Numbered from the stretch's first letter, positions 8,363 through 18,238 are shown. The stretch: 64,000 nt of DNA from Sphingomonadales bacterium (GCA_027483465.1 JAIXUQ010000061.1:45310-109309), one strand, 5' to 3'. A program made the numbers and translations. Notes: generated from the letters alone by a model not told the origin.

Positions 8363-8806
8363 TCAGCCCTTCTTGATGCGGAACGCTTCGTGGCAGCTCT
8401 TGCAGTTGGCGGTCACCAGGCCAAAGGCCTTGCCAAAGCCGGCGGCATCGGTGGGATTCATCGCCACGGCAGCGGCGGTGTCGGTCTGGAACTTGGCGGT
8501 GGCGGCCTTCCAGTCGGCCGGCTTGTCCCAGATCGCCGGGGCCGCTTCGGTTTCGCCACCGGTCTTGCTGTTGGCCGGGAAATGGCCGGGGAAGGCCTTG
8601 GCGGCGGCGGCATAATTGGCCAGGATCTTGGTGGCGGCGGCGGCATCGAACGGCACCGCGCCCTTCAGCATGTCGGCCCCCAGCTTGGTGTCGCGGCCAT
8701 TGCCCTTCATGATCGCCTTGCGGTCCTCGATCGGGCCGGCGGCGGCGATGGTGGCGGGCAGGGTCACGGCGGCTGCCAGCACGGCAGCAAGAACGGCACG
8801 CATCAT
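8363..8806 (-). CDS. Cytochrome c' (class II c-type cytochrome)
   Basis: 147 residues with a signal peptide ending TIAAAG. A four-helix bundle follows, with the heme site CKSCH close to the C-terminus (NCKSCHEAFRIKKG), the diagnostic layout of cytochrome c'. Early features are PIEDRKAIMKGNGRDTK and an MLKG segment. Family members bind NO or serve as periplasmic electron carriers. GGGAGA upstream supports the start; a second ATG directly follows the first (8803). It is first in a two-gene unit with the diheme cytochrome. Confidence 0.9.
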   Translation of the reverse strand: MMRAVLAAVLAAAVTLPATIAAAGPIEDRKAIMKGNGRDTKLGADMLKGAVPFDAAAATKILANYAAAAKAFPGHFPANSKTGGETEAAPAIWDKPADWKAATAKFQTDTAAAVAMNPTDAAGFGKAFGLVTANCKSCHEAFRIKKG

Positions 8807-8951
8807 TGGTTGGTCTCCCTTTCGGATGGCTTACGCCCGCCGGCTTCATATCCCCCGCTGCCGCTTCGCGCCAAGCGGACAATTGGCGCAGGCGCAGGCT
8901 TGCCTGCCGCCGCCAATATGCCATGCTGGGACGACAGAGGGGGAAATGATC

Positions 8952-11039
8952 ATGCGCATCCAGATCGCGGCCGCGCTGGCGGCTCTGGTTTTGGGAGCGG
9001 CACCGGCGGTGGCGGCACCGTTCAGCCTGGAGGCCGCCATGGCCTATCCCTTCACATCAGGGCTGGTGGCCAGCCCGGATGGCCGGCGCATCGCCTTCGT
9101 GCGCGAGGTGAAGGGGGAGCGCAACATTTTCATCGCCGACGGCCCCGCCGCCGCACCTGTGCGGGCCACTGGTTTCAGCGGCGATGATGGCCAGGAATTG
9201 ACCCAATTGGTGTTTGCCCCCGATGGCCGTTCCCTGCTGTTCGTGCGCGGCGGCGATCATGACGGCAATTGGGCCGCTGCCGGCAATCTGGCACCCAATC
9301 CGGCGGCCAGCCCGGATGAGCCGAAGGTGACGCTGTGGCGCGCCGATGCCGATGGCGCCCGCGCATTGGCCGAATGTGATGCGCCGGCGGTTTCGGCCAC
9401 CGGCACCATCGCCTGCATCAGGGCCGGGCAGGTGTGGACGGTGAAGCCCGATGGCAGCGGCTTTGCCCGGCTGTTCTTTGATCGCGGCACGGTCTCGGCC
9501 CTGCGCTGGTCCCCCGATGGCAGCCGCCTCGCCTATGTTTCCCGTCGCGAAGGCCATGCCCTCATTGGCATTCATGGCGGGGCGGGCAAGCCCATCACCT
9601 ATCTGGCCGCCAGCAGCGGCAACGACGGCACACCGGTCTGGTCCCCCGATGGCCGGCAGATCGCCTTCACCCGCCGCTGGGACGGGCTGGATGGCTATGC
9701 CCGCTTCCTCGATCAGCAGCCATCGCCCTGGGCGATCATGGTGGCCGATGCCACAACCGGCGCGGTGCGCCAGGCCTGGGCCAGCGGCACCGGGCTGCGG
9801 GACAGTTTTCCCGATGTGGTGGGCGGCGCCAATCTCCATTGGGCCGCCGGTGACCGGCTGGTGTTCCTCTCGGCCGCCACCAACTGGCAGCAGCTTTATG
9901 CCGTGCCGGCGGCCGGCGGGGCCGCCACGCGGCTGAGCGGCGATGGCTTCATGGTCGAGCATGTGACGCTCAGCCCGGATGGCGCCACCCTGTATTTTTC
10001 GGCCAACACCGGCGCCGCGAAGGATGACGACACCCGCCGCCACGTGTTCAGCGTGAAGGTGGCGGGCGGGCCGGTCACCGCCGTCACCGCCGGCACCGGG
10101 CTGGAATGGACCCCGGCGGCCACCCATGATGGCGTGGCACTGATCGCCGCCGGCCCGCGCGATGCCGGCGCTGTCAACTGGTGCGCGCCGCGCTGCACCG
10201 CGCTGCCGGGGCAGGCGGCGCCGCGCGACTTTGCCGGGGCGGCCATGGTGGTGCCCGAAAAGCTCACCTGGCAGGCGCCCGATGGCACCACCATCCATGG
10301 CCAGTTGTTCCGCCCGGTCGGCTATGCCGGCAAGCGGCCGGCGGTGGTCTTCGTGCACGGCGGGCCGCCGCGCCAGATGCTGCTGGGCTTCAGCTACATG
10401 CGCTATTATGCCAATGCCTATGCGCTGAACCAGTATCTGGCGGCGCGCGGCTTTGTCGTGCTCTCGGTCAATTTCCGGCTGGGCATCGGCTATGGCTGGG
10501 ATTTCCAGCACCCGGCCGATGGCGGCCCGCGCGGCGCCAGCGAATATCAGGACGTCCTCAGCGGCGCGCGGCTGCTGCAGGCGCGCGCCGATGTCGATCC
10601 GGCGCGCATCGGCATCTGGGGCGGCAGCTATGGCGGGCTGCTCACCGCCCAGGCGCTGGCGCGCAACAGCGATGTGTTCAAGGCCGGGGTGGACATCCAC
10701 GGCGTGCACGACTGGTCGCGATCGATGCTGGAAACCATCGGCCCGCCACGCAGCGCCGGCGACACGCAGCGTGACCGGGCGCTGGCCACGGCCTGGGCCT
10801 CCTCGCCGCTGGCCGATGTGGTGGGCTGGCACAGCCCGGTGCTGCTGATCCACGGCGATGATGACAGCAACGTGCGCATCAATCAGACGATCGCGCTGGC
10901 CGCCGAACTGCGTCGCCGCGCCGTGCCGTTCGAGGAACTGATCATTCCGAACGAAATCCATGATTTCCTGCGCCACGCCGGCTGGGCCCGGGTGAACGCC
11001 GCCACCGCCGAATTTCTGGAGCGGCAGCTGAAACCCTGA
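8952..11039 (+). CDS. S9 family peptidase (dipeptidyl/acylaminoacyl peptidase type), secreted
   Basis: 695 residues. The signal peptide (MRIQIAAALAALVLGAAPAVAA) is followed by a beta-propeller with repeated SPDGRR/SPDGSRLAYVS blades (about 40-400), then an alpha/beta hydrolase domain. The catalytic triad is Ser559 (GGSYGG), Asp638 (HGDDDSNV) and His670 (IHDF). ATG codons at 8946 and 8952 are both possible; the aggggg run at 8938-8943 is spaced correctly only for 8952. A CysxCys-poor insertion (NWCAPRCTALPGQ) could hold a disulfide. The gene stands alone, divergent from the cytochrome pair. It probably trims periplasmic peptides. Confidence 0.9.
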   Translation: MRIQIAAALAALVLGAAPAVAAPFSLEAAMAYPFTSGLVASPDGRRIAFVREVKGERNIFIADGPAAAPVRATGFSGDDGQELTQLVFAPDGRSLLFVRGGDHDGNWAAAGNLAPNPAASPDEPKVTLWRADADGARALAECDAPAVSATGTIACIRAGQVWTVKPDGSGFARLFFDRGTVSALRWSPDGSRLAYVSRREGHALIGIHGGAGKPITYLAASSGNDGTPVWSPDGRQIAFTRRWDGLDGYARFLDQQPSPWAIMVADATTGAVRQAWASGTGLRDSFPDVVGGANLHWAAGDRLVFLSAATNWQQLYAVPAAGGAATRLSGDGFMVEHVTLSPDGATLYFSANTGAAKDDDTRRHVFSVKVAGGPVTAVTAGTGLEWTPAATHDGVALIAAGPRDAGAVNWCAPRCTALPGQAAPRDFAGAAMVVPEKLTWQAPDGTTIHGQLFRPVGYAGKRPAVVFVHGGPPRQMLLGFSYMRYYANAYALNQYLAARGFVVLSVNFRLGIGYGWDFQHPADGGPRGASEYQDVLSGARLLQARADVDPARIGIWGGSYGGLLTAQALARNSDVFKAGVDIHGVHDWSRSMLETIGPPRSAGDTQRDRALATAWASSPLADVVGWHSPVLLIHGDDDSNVRINQTIALAAELRRRAVPFEELIIPNEIHDFLRHAGWARVNAATAEFLERQLKP

Positions 11040-11051
11040 GCCTCCGCCCGG

Positions 11052-13052
11052 TCAGCGCAGATCGGGCGGGGTGGCGTCGGCCTGCAACAGGGCGATGGCT
11101 TCGGCCAGCGGCATCACCTTCTGGCTGCCGCCCTTCAGTTCGCGCAGCGCCACCGTGCCCTCTTCGGCCTCCCGCCGGCCCACCACCAGCATGTAGGGCG
11201 CCTTTTGCAGGCTGTGCTCGCGCACCTTCAGGTTGATCTTCTCGTTCCTGAGGTCGGTCTCCACGCGCAGGCCGGCGACTTTCAGCTGGTCGGCCACCTG
11301 GCCGGCATAGGCATCCGCGTCTGACACGATGGTGGCCACCACCGCCTGGCAGGGGGCCAGCCAGGTCGGGAACCAGCCGGCAAAATGCTCGATCAGGATG
11401 CCGATGAAGCGTTCATAGCTGCCCAGGATCGCCCGGTGCAGCATCACCGGCCGGTGGCGGTTGCCATCCTCGCCCACATAGGAGGCATCGAGCCGTTCCG
11501 GCAGCACCGTGTCGGTCTGGATCGTGCCCACCTGCCAGGTGCGGCCGATCGCATCGGTGAGGTGGAATTCCAGCTTGGGCGCGTAGAAGGCGCCTTCGCC
11601 GGGCAGTTCCTCCCAGCCCCATTCCGGCGTGTTGCGCCCGGTCGCGGCCACGGCATCGCGCAGCGACTGTTCGGCCCAGTCCCACATCGCCTCGCTGCCA
11701 AAGCGCTTTTCCGGGCGCAGCGCCAGCTTGATGGCATAGGAAAAGCCGCCCAGATCCTTGTAGACCACATCCAGCAGATCGCAGAAGGCCGCCACCTCGC
11801 TGACCAGCTGGTCAGGCCGGCAGAAGATATGGCCATCGTCCTGGGTGAACTGGCGCACGCGCATCAGGCCGTGCAGGGCGCCGTGCGGCTCATTGCGGTG
11901 GCAGCAGCCCATTTCGGCGAGCCGCAGCGGCAGATCGCGATAGGATTTGATGCCCTGGCGGAAGATCAGCACATGGGCCGGGCAGTTCATCGGCTTCAGG
12001 GCCATCCACTGCGCCTGGTTGCTCACCACCGGCCCATCATCCTCGGTGTTGGGCACCTCGTCGGGGATGACGAACATATTCTCGCGATATTTGCCCCAGT
12101 GGCCGGATTGCTCCCACTGGCGCGCGTCCATGATCTGCGGGGTCTTCACCTCGTCATAGCCGGCGGGATCGAGCCGGCGGCGCATATAGGCCTCCAGCAC
12201 GCGGTAGATGACAAAGCCGCGCGGGTGCCAGAACACGCTGCCGTGCGCCTCTTCCTGCAGGTGAAACAGGTCCATCTCGCGGCCCAGCTTGCGGTGGTCG
12301 CGCTTGGCGGCCTCCTCCAGCCGCGTCAGATGCGCGTCCAGCTGCTTCTTGTTGAGCCAGCCGGTGCCATAGATGCGGGACAGTTGCGGATTTTTGGGAT
12401 CGCCGCGCCAATAGGCGCCCGAGACGCGCGTCAGCTTGAAGGCGGCCGGATCGAGCTTGCCGGTGGAGGGCAGGTGCGGCCCGCGGCACATGTCGAGCCA
12501 GTCATGGCCGGACCAATAGACGCTGAGCTCCTCGCCCTCGTGCAATTGCGCCGCCCATTCGGCCTTGAACGCCTCACCTTGCGCCGTCCAGCGCTCGATC
12601 AGGGCCTGGCGGCTCCACACTTCGCGCCGCAGCGGCTTGTCGGCCCGGATGATGGCGCGCATCGCCTCCTCGATGGCCGGCAGGTCCTCCTCGGTGAACG
12701 GCCCGCGCGTGGCCGGCGGGGCGACGTCGTAATAGAAGCCATCGTCCGTCGCCGGGCCAAAGGTGATCTGCGTGCCGGGAAACAGCGTCTGCACCGCTTC
12801 GGCCAGTACATGCGCGAAATCATGGCGCGCCAGTTCCAGCGCGTCGGCCTCGTCCTTCGCCGTCACCAGCGCCAGCCGCGCATCGGCCAGGATGGGCCGG
12901 GACAGATCGACCAGTTCGCCGTCCAGCTTCGCCGCCAGCGCCGCCTTGGCCAGGCCCGGCCCGATGCTGGCCGCCACGTCGGCGCCGGTGGTGCCGCGCG
13001 TCACCTGCCGCTCGGAACCATCGGGAAGCGTGAGGGTGATGAGATCGGACAT
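11052..13052 (-). CDS. thrS: Threonyl-tRNA synthetase
   Basis: 666 residues, the usual bacterial size. Domains in order: a TGS domain ([20 protein letters not shown]); the second additional (editing) domain with [11 protein letters not shown] (HxxxH) and [10 protein letters not shown] (CxxxH), which hydrolyses mischarged Ser-tRNA; the class II catalytic core with [24 protein letters not shown] and [21 protein letters not shown]; and a C-terminal anticodon-binding domain ([20 protein letters not shown]). The start at 13052 gives the correct TGS N-terminus. An essential gene, apparently transcribed alone from the 182-bp gap shared with ggt. Confidence 0.97.
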   Translation of the reverse strand: MSDLITLTLPDGSERQVTRGTTGADVAASIGPGLAKAALAAKLDGELVDLSRPILADARLALVTAKDEADALELARHDFAHVLAEAVQTLFPGTQITFGPATDDGFYYDVAPPATRGPFTEEDLPAIEEAMRAIIRADKPLRREVWSRQALIERWTAQGEAFKAEWAAQLHEGEELSVYWSGHDWLDMCRGPHLPSTGKLDPAAFKLTRVSGAYWRGDPKNPQLSRIYGTGWLNKKQLDAHLTRLEEAAKRDHRKLGREMDLFHLQEEAHGSVFWHPRGFVIYRVLEAYMRRRLDPAGYDEVKTPQIMDARQWEQSGHWGKYRENMFVIPDEVPNTEDDGPVVSNQAQWMALKPMNCPAHVLIFRQGIKSYRDLPLRLAEMGCCHRNEPHGALHGLMRVRQFTQDDGHIFCRPDQLVSEVAAFCDLLDVVYKDLGGFSYAIKLALRPEKRFGSEAMWDWAEQSLRDAVAATGRNTPEWGWEELPGEGAFYAPKLEFHLTDAIGRTWQVGTIQTDTVLPERLDASYVGEDGNRHRPVMLHRAILGSYERFIGILIEHFAGWFPTWLAPCQAVVATIVSDADAYAGQVADQLKVAGLRVETDLRNEKINLKVREHSLQKAPYMLVVGRREAEEGTVALRELKGGSQKVMPLAEAIALLQADATPPDLR

Positions 13053-13234
13053 GGGGGCCTGTTGCAGCAAGAGAGAGCGCCGCCAGAGACAACGGCGCCC
13101 GCCGCTTAGCCAAATTTCGCGGCCACTGCCACCCGGAACTGCCGCCATCCCGGCCGGCGGTGGTGATGCGCCCACTGGACAGCGCCAGCGCAAGCGCACA
13201 GCATGACGGCATCAGGCATTTGGGGGAGGTGAAT

Positions 13235-15046
13235 ATGCTGCGAACGGCGCGTGCGCTGCTGCTGGGCATCGGCCTGTGGGCCGGAATGGCGGGGGCGGCC
13301 CAGGCCCAATCGCCGCCGCCGCTGCGCTGCCCGCAACCGGCCTGCGATGCCGTGCCGGGCGGGCGCACCGAAGGCTGGGCGCCGCAAAGCCGGGCCGAGG
13401 TGATTGCCCGGCGCGGCATCGTCACCTCCAGCCAGCCACTGGCCAGCGAAGCCGGGTTGGCCATCCTGCGGCGCGGCGGCAATGCCGTGGATGCCGCCGT
13501 GGCCACCGCCGCCGTGCTGGGCGTGGTGGAACCGTTCAGCACCGGCATCGCCAGCGATCTGTTCATGATCGTCTGGGATGCCAAGACGAAGAAACTCCAC
13601 GCGCTGGCCGCCGCCGGCACCGCCCCCACCGGCGCCACGCCGGAGCGGTTTGCCGCGCTGGGCTATCGCGGTGATCCGAAAAACTGGGCGCTGGGTTCGG
13701 GCATGCCATCGGGCGGCATCCTCACCGTGACGGTGCCGGGCGCGGTGTGGGGCTGGGATGCGGCGCTGAAGCGTTTTGGCACCATGGGCTTTGCCGATGT
13801 GCTGGCCGATGCCGAATATTATGCCCGCGACGGTTTCCCTGTGAGTCCGCGCATCGCCGATGACTGGGCGCCGATGCCGCGCGCGCTGCCGCTGCAGGGC
13901 TGCTGCACCCAGCATGATCCCGATACGCTGGCGGTGTGGCTGCCCGGCGGCCGCGCGCCGGCGGTGGGGGAGATGTTCCGCAATCCCGGCCTGGCCCGCG
14001 CCTTTGCGCTGCTGCGGCGCAAGGGGCCCGATGCCTTCTACAAGGGGGAGATTGCCCAGGCGATCCTGGCCAAATCGGCCGCGCTGGGCGGCAGCATGAC
14101 CGCGGCTGATCTGGCCGGGTACAAGGGCGAATGGGTCGATCTGCTGCACACGCGCTATCAGGGCCATGATGTCTATGAACTGCCGCCGCCCAGCCAGAGT
14201 TGGGGCGCGCTGGAAATGCTCAACATCCTCGAAGCTTGCGTGCCGGTCTGGTCGCCGGGGCAGACGCTGGCCAGCCTCGGCCCGCGCTCGCCGCGCTTCT
14301 GGCATTATCTCGTCGAGGCCAAGAAGCTGGCCTATGCCGATCTTTCGGCCTGGAACGGCGATCCGGCCATGGTGAAGGTGCCGGTGGAACGGCTCACCTC
14401 CAAGGCCTATGCGGCCTCGCTGTGCAGCCGGGTTGACCCCGGCCGGGCGCGCGCCACCGCCCCCGGCCCGGCCGATCGCAGCGGGGACACGGTGGTGCTG
14501 GCCACCGCCGATGCGCAGGGCAATGTGGTGGCCATGGTCAACAGCATTTCCTCGGTGTGGGGCTCCGGCCTCACGGTGAAGGATTTCGGCCTCATTCTCC
14601 ACAATCGCGGGGTCCAGTTCAGCCTGGATCCGGCCAGCCCCAACATCATCGCGCCGGGCAAGCGCCCCTATCACACGCTGGCCGCCGGCTTTGTGCTCAA
14701 GGATGGCGCGCCCTGGCTGTCGCTGCTGCTGATGGGTGGTGACATGCAGGCGCAAGGGCATGGCCAGGTGCTGGTCAACATGCTTGATCTGGGCGCCAAT
14801 GTGCAGATGGCAACCGACATGGCGCGCTTCCGCCATGGCCAGGTGTCGGACCAACTGACCCTGGAGCCGGAGCTTGACCGGCTGGTGGGCCGCGATCTGG
14901 CGGCGATGGGCCACCGGCTGGGCCGGCCGGGCAGCGATCTGGTCGGCGGCTATCAGGCCATCCGCATCAGCCGCGATGCCGATGGCGGCCCGGTGTTCAG
15001 CGCCGGCTCCGATCATCGCAAGGATGGCCAGGCCGTGGGCTGGTGA
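13235..15046 (+). CDS. ggt: Gamma-glutamyltransferase
   Basis: 603 residues; a strong Shine-Dalgarno (GGGGGAGGT, 13222-13230) fixes the start. A signal peptide (LLLGIGLWAGMAGAAQAQ) sends it to the periplasm. The large-subunit motif SSQPLASEAGLAILRRGGNAVDAAVA is followed by the autocatalytic processing site at Thr419 (GDTVVLATADAQGN), which becomes the N-terminal nucleophile of the small subunit. KRPYHTLAAGFVL follows. Family members transfer or hydrolyse the gamma-glutamyl group of glutathione. The residues after the nucleophile differ from the classical Thr-Thr-His of E. coli Ggt, as in a large group of related environmental enzymes, so a different gamma-glutamyl or acyl substrate is possible. 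Confidence 0.9.
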   Translation: MLRTARALLLGIGLWAGMAGAAQAQSPPPLRCPQPACDAVPGGRTEGWAPQSRAEVIARRGIVTSSQPLASEAGLAILRRGGNAVDAAVATAAVLGVVEPFSTGIASDLFMIVWDAKTKKLHALAAAGTAPTGATPERFAALGYRGDPKNWALGSGMPSGGILTVTVPGAVWGWDAALKRFGTMGFADVLADAEYYARDGFPVSPRIADDWAPMPRALPLQGCCTQHDPDTLAVWLPGGRAPAVGEMFRNPGLARAFALLRRKGPDAFYKGEIAQAILAKSAALGGSMTAADLAGYKGEWVDLLHTRYQGHDVYELPPPSQSWGALEMLNILEACVPVWSPGQTLASLGPRSPRFWHYLVEAKKLAYADLSAWNGDPAMVKVPVERLTSKAYAASLCSRVDPGRARATAPGPADRSGDTVVLATADAQGNVVAMVNSISSVWGSGLTVKDFGLILHNRGVQFSLDPASPNIIAPGKRPYHTLAAGFVLKDGAPWLSLLLMGGDMQAQGHGQVLVNMLDLGANVQMATDMARFRHGQVSDQLTLEPELDRLVGRDLAAMGHRLGRPGSDLVGGYQAIRISRDADGGPVFSAGSDHRKDGQAVGW

Positions 15047-15068
15047 CGGGCTTTCGCCGGCCGGCCTG

Positions 15069-15821
15069 ATGGCCTATGCCAGCGCCATGACCGGACCAGA
15101 CAGTTTCAGCCACCGCGGCGCGGCGCTTGCCTATCGCTTCCAGCCCGGCGCCGGGCCGCTGGTGGTGTTCCTGCCCGGCTATATGAGCGACATGAGCGGC
15201 ACCAAGGCGCTGGCGCTGGCCGATTGGGCACGGCCGCGCGGGCAGGCGATGCTGCGGCTGGATTATGCCGGCTGCGGCCAGAGCAGCGGCGATTTCCTGG
15301 CGGGCAGCATCGGCCGCTGGACCGATGATGTGCTGGCGCTGATCGATCATGTCTGGCCCAAGGGGGAGGTGTTGCTGGTCGGCTCCTCTATGGGCGGCTG
15401 GATCGCGCTCTTGGCCGGCATGGCGCTGAAGGAGCGGCTGGCCGGGCTGGTCGGCATTGCCGCCGCGCCCGATTTCACCGTGTGGGGCCTCACCATCGGC
15501 GAGGCCGAGCGGCGGCAACTGGAGGCGCAAGGCTTTTTCACCCGCCCGTCCGATTATGGCGCGCCCTATCGCTACAGCCGGGCGTTCATCGCCGATGCGC
15601 CGGCACGGCTGCTGCTGGATGGCCAGATTGGGATCACGGCGCCAGTGCGGCTGCTGCAGGGCCAGGTGGACGATGCGGTGCCGTGGCGGCTGGCGCTCGA
15701 CATTGCGGCGCGGCTGGCCGGCGATGATGTGCAGGTGCGGCTGGTGAAGGATGGCGATCACCGCCTGTCCCGCGATCAGGACATTTCCATGCTGCTGGCC
15801 ACGGTGGAGGAACTGTTGTGA
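15069..15821 (+). CDS. Alpha/beta hydrolase (ABHD10/depalmitoylase-like)
   Basis: 250 residues from the ATG at 15069, or 244 from 15087; neither has a clear ribosome site. The alpha/beta-hydrolase elements are FLPGYMSDMSGTKAL (oxyanion region), LRLDYAGCGQSSGDF, the nucleophile elbow GSSMGGW, an Asp in LQGQVDDAVPW and a His in KDGDHRLS. The set and length match a serine-hydrolase group near ABHD10, acting on acyl or thioester bonds. It starts 22 bp after ggt and overlaps the next gene (GTGA), so it belongs to the ggt-gloB run. Confidence 0.85.
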   Translation: MAYASAMTGPDSFSHRGAALAYRFQPGAGPLVVFLPGYMSDMSGTKALALADWARPRGQAMLRLDYAGCGQSSGDFLAGSIGRWTDDVLALIDHVWPKGEVLLVGSSMGGWIALLAGMALKERLAGLVGIAAAPDFTVWGLTIGEAERRQLEAQGFFTRPSDYGAPYRYSRAFIADAPARLLLDGQIGITAPVRLLQGQVDDAVPWRLALDIAARLAGDDVQVRLVKDGDHRLSRDQDISMLLATVEELL

Positions 15822-16624
15822 CGGGCCGGCTGGCCATGGCCGCACTGGCGCTGCTGCCGGCCTTGGCCAGCGCCGCGCCATCAGACCCCACGCGCTATGC
15901 CGCCTGCATCGAAATGGCCGGCAAGGACCCGGCCCGCGCCCTGCAGATCGCCCATGGCTGGCGGCTGGAAGGCGGCGGCGTGGCGGCGCGGCACTGCCTG
16001 GCGGTGGCGCAGATGCGCGCCGGCCATCACGACGCCGCGCTGAAAAGCTATGAGGCCGCCGGCATCGCCAGCGATGATGCCCGCGATCCCCAAAGTGTCG
16101 CGCTGTGGCGGCAGGCGGCGGAGGCGGCGCTGATCGCCGGGCGCCCGGCCGATGCGCTGCGCTTTGTTGGCCGCGCGCTGGCCCGGCCCGGCGGCATTGA
16201 GCTGAGCCCGCGCGCCGAAACCGATCTGCTGCTGCTGCGCGCCGAGGTGCAGGTGGAACTGGGGCAGCCCGCGGCGGCGCAGGCCGATCTTGGCCGCGCC
16301 ACCCAATTGGCGCCCGATGTGATGCTGCCCTGGCTGCTGAAGGCGACGCTGGCGCGGCGCAGCGGCGATCTGGCCGCGGCCGAGGCGGCGCTGGTGAAGG
16401 CCGCCGATCTGGCGCCCGAGTCGCCCGATGTCGCGCTGGAGGCCGGCAATCTCGCCGCCGCCCGTGGTGACCTGAAGCTGGCCCGCCAGGCCTGGCAGGT
16501 GGCAGCGGCCGACGGTGCCGGCACCCCGGCGGGCGCCGCCGCCACGGCGGCGCTGGGCCGCATCGCGCCGGAACTGCCGGAAAAACCGCTGACGAGCGGC
16601 ACACTGCCTGCTACACCGCGCTGA
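15818..16624 (+). CDS. TPR-repeat periplasmic protein
   Basis: 268 residues with a GTG start overlapping the previous stop (GTGA). A signal peptide (LAMAALALLPALASAAP) is followed by a CIEMAGKDPARALQIAHGW motif. About five tetratricopeptide-type helical pairs then follow, rich in Ala and Leu (ALRFVGRALARPG, AQADLGRATQLAPD, AEAALVKAADLAPESPDVALEAGNLAAARGDL). It is probably a scaffold in the periplasm; the partner is unknown. It is translationally coupled to the hydrolase upstream and, by a one-base TGATG overlap, to the thioesterase downstream. Confidence 0.8.
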   Translation: MTGRLAMAALALLPALASAAPSDPTRYAACIEMAGKDPARALQIAHGWRLEGGGVAARHCLAVAQMRAGHHDAALKSYEAAGIASDDARDPQSVALWRQAAEAALIAGRPADALRFVGRALARPGGIELSPRAETDLLLLRAEVQVELGQPAAAQADLGRATQLAPDVMLPWLLKATLARRSGDLAAAEAALVKAADLAPESPDVALEAGNLAAARGDLKLARQAWQVAAADGAGTPAGAAATAALGRIAPELPEKPLTSGTLPATPR

Positions 16625-17058
16625 TGGCCCGCTCCGATTTCAGGTTCGTCTGGCAGCAACGCGCCCGCTATGCCGAGGTGGACGCGCAGGCGGTGGTGTT
16701 CAACAGCCGCTATCTGGAATATTTCGATATCGGCATCACCGAATATTTCCGCGCCGCCGGCCTCTATCCCGAACCCAATCTGAAGGGCGCGCCCGAACTG
16801 CACGTGGTGAAGGCCGAGGTGGTCTATCACGCGCCGGTGCTGCTTGACGAGGTGATGGCGATATGCGTGCGCTGCGAGAAGATCGGCCGCACCTCGCTCA
16901 GCTTTGCCTTTGAAGTTCATGGCGGCGATGGCGAGGATCTGCGCGCCAGCGGCACCGAGGTGCAGGTGCATGTGGACGAGCCGCGCGGCCGGCCCACGCC
17001 GGTGCCCGATGCCGTGGTTGCCCTGTTTGAGGCCTTTGAGGGCCGGAGCCTGCGATGA
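16624..17058 (+). CDS. Acyl-CoA thioesterase, YbgC/4HBT type
   Basis: 144 residues with a single hot-dog fold. RARYAEVDAQAVVFNSRYLEYFD is the 4-hydroxybenzoyl-CoA thioesterase signature. It carries the Asp of the YbgC-type active site, although the usual Asp-x-x-Gly-x-Val reads Asp-Ala-Gln-Ala-Val here. LKGAPELHVVKAEVVYHAPVLLDE and RTSLSFAFEVH follow. It would hydrolyse short acyl-CoA thioesters in the cytoplasm. It overlaps its neighbours at both ends (TGATG, ATGA). Confidence 0.88.
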   Translation: MARSDFRFVWQQRARYAEVDAQAVVFNSRYLEYFDIGITEYFRAAGLYPEPNLKGAPELHVVKAEVVYHAPVLLDEVMAICVRCEKIGRTSLSFAFEVHGGDGEDLRASGTEVQVHVDEPRGRPTPVPDAVVALFEAFEGRSLR

Positions 17059-17471
17059 AATATCTCCACACCATGATCCGCGTTTCGGATGTGGCCGAAA
17101 GCTTGCGCTTCTTCGAACTGTTGGGCCTGAAGGAACTGCGCCGGCATGACAACGAGGCCGGGCGCTTCACGCTGATCTTCCTGGCCGCTCCCGGCGACGA
17201 GGCTGCCCAGATCGAGCTGACCCACAATTGGGACGAAGCCGGCTATGGCGGCGGGCGCAATTTCGGCCATGTCGCCTATGCGGTTGATGACATCTATGCC
17301 AGCTGCCAGCGCCTGATGGATGGCGGCGTGACGATCAACCGGCCGCCGCGCGATGGCCGCATGGCCTTCGTGAAGACGCCCGACGGGATTTCGGTGGAAC
17401 TGCTGCAAGCCGGGCCGGCGCTGCCCCCGGCCGAACCCTGGGCCTCGATGCCCAATGTCGGGAGCTGGTGA
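17055..17471 (+). CDS. gloA: Lactoylglutathione lyase (glyoxalase I)
   Basis: 138 residues of the vicinal oxygen chelate fold. MKYLHTMIRVSDVAESLRFFE, LKELRRHDNEAGRFTLIFLA, ELTHNW, NFGHVAYAVDDI and FVKTPDGISVELLQ are glyoxalase I motifs. They include the metal-binding His/Glu positions (HTMIRV, IELTHNW, GHVAY, VELLQ). It isomerises the methylglyoxal-glutathione hemithioacetal to S-D-lactoylglutathione. It overlaps the thioesterase by ATGA and is followed within a few bases by gloB, so both steps of the pathway are adjacent. Confidence 0.93.
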   Translation: MKYLHTMIRVSDVAESLRFFELLGLKELRRHDNEAGRFTLIFLAAPGDEAAQIELTHNWDEAGYGGGRNFGHVAYAVDDIYASCQRLMDGGVTINRPPRDGRMAFVKTPDGISVELLQAGPALPPAEPWASMPNVGSW

Positions 17472-17472
17472 G

Positions 17473-18195
17473 ATGCTGGAAGTGGTTGGCGTGCCGGTGC
17501 TCAGCGACAATTATGTCTGGCTGGCGCATGATGCGGCCACCGGCGAGACGGCGGTGATCGATCCTGCCGTGGCCGGGCCGGTGCTGGAGGCCGCCACCGC
17601 GCGCGGCTGGCGCATCACCCAGATCCTCAACACCCACTGGCATCCCGATCATGTCGGCGGCAATGCCGATATCGTTGCCGCCACCGGCGCCGTGGTGACC
17701 GGGCCGAAGGGCGAGGCCGAAAAAATCCCCCATATCAGCCGCGCGGTGGTGGAAGGCGACACGGTCGCCATCGGCAGCCAGACCGGCCGGGTGATCGATT
17801 GCCCGGCCCACACCGCCGGCCACAATGCCTATGCCTTTGATGGCGCGCTCTTCTGTGGGGACACGCTGTTTGCCATGGGCTGTGGCCGGTTGTTTGAAGG
17901 CACGCCTGAACAGATGCACAGCGCGCTGGCCAAGTTCATGGCACTGCCGCCGCGCACGCTCGTTTATTGCGCGCATGAATATACCCAGTCCAACGCCCGC
18001 TTTGCCGTCACGGTGGAGCCCGGCAACGACGCGCTGATCAAGCGGGTGGAGGCGGTGGACCGGCTGCGCGCCCGCGGCGAGCCGACCGTGCCGTTCAGCC
18101 TGGCGATGGAGGCGGCGACCAACCCCTTCGTGCGCGCCGGCAGCGTGGCGGAACTGGCCCGCCGCCGCGCCGCCAAGGATGTGTTTCGCGGATGA
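17473..18195 (+). CDS. gloB: Hydroxyacylglutathione hydrolase (glyoxalase II)
   Basis: 240 residues, metallo-beta-lactamase fold. The binuclear metal motif is NTHWHPDHVGG (about 55-65). A further His lies in CPAHTAGHNAYAF, an Asp in CGDTLF, and the substrate-binding stretch is CAHEYTQSNARFA. It hydrolyses S-D-lactoylglutathione to D-lactate and glutathione. The start at 17473 gives the standard MLEVVGVPVLSDNYVWL N-terminus. It lies one base past the gloA stop. Confidence 0.95.
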   Translation: MLEVVGVPVLSDNYVWLAHDAATGETAVIDPAVAGPVLEAATARGWRITQILNTHWHPDHVGGNADIVAATGAVVTGPKGEAEKIPHISRAVVEGDTVAIGSQTGRVIDCPAHTAGHNAYAFDGALFCGDTLFAMGCGRLFEGTPEQMHSALAKFMALPPRTLVYCAHEYTQSNARFAVTVEPGNDALIKRVEAVDRLRARGEPTVPFSLAMEAATNPFVRAGSVAELARRRAAKDVFRG

Positions 18196-18238
18196 GCATT
18201 CAGCCGCGATACAGAATCGCTGCGCTAAATCCGCTGCC

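Noticed and set aside
7465..8806. Cytochromes as part of an alcohol dehydrogenase complex
   Set aside because: No quinoprotein or flavoprotein dehydrogenase gene lies within several kb.
13160..13234. Longer N-terminus of Ggt from an upstream ATG
   Set aside because: The Shine-Dalgarno at 13222-13230 and the signal peptide both point to 13235.
14489..14491. Ggt nucleophile Thr419 not followed by the classical Thr-His
   Set aside because: A large subgroup of bacterial gamma-glutamyltransferase-like proteins has GDTxxL here; the flanking motifs are normal, so it is not evidence of inactivity.
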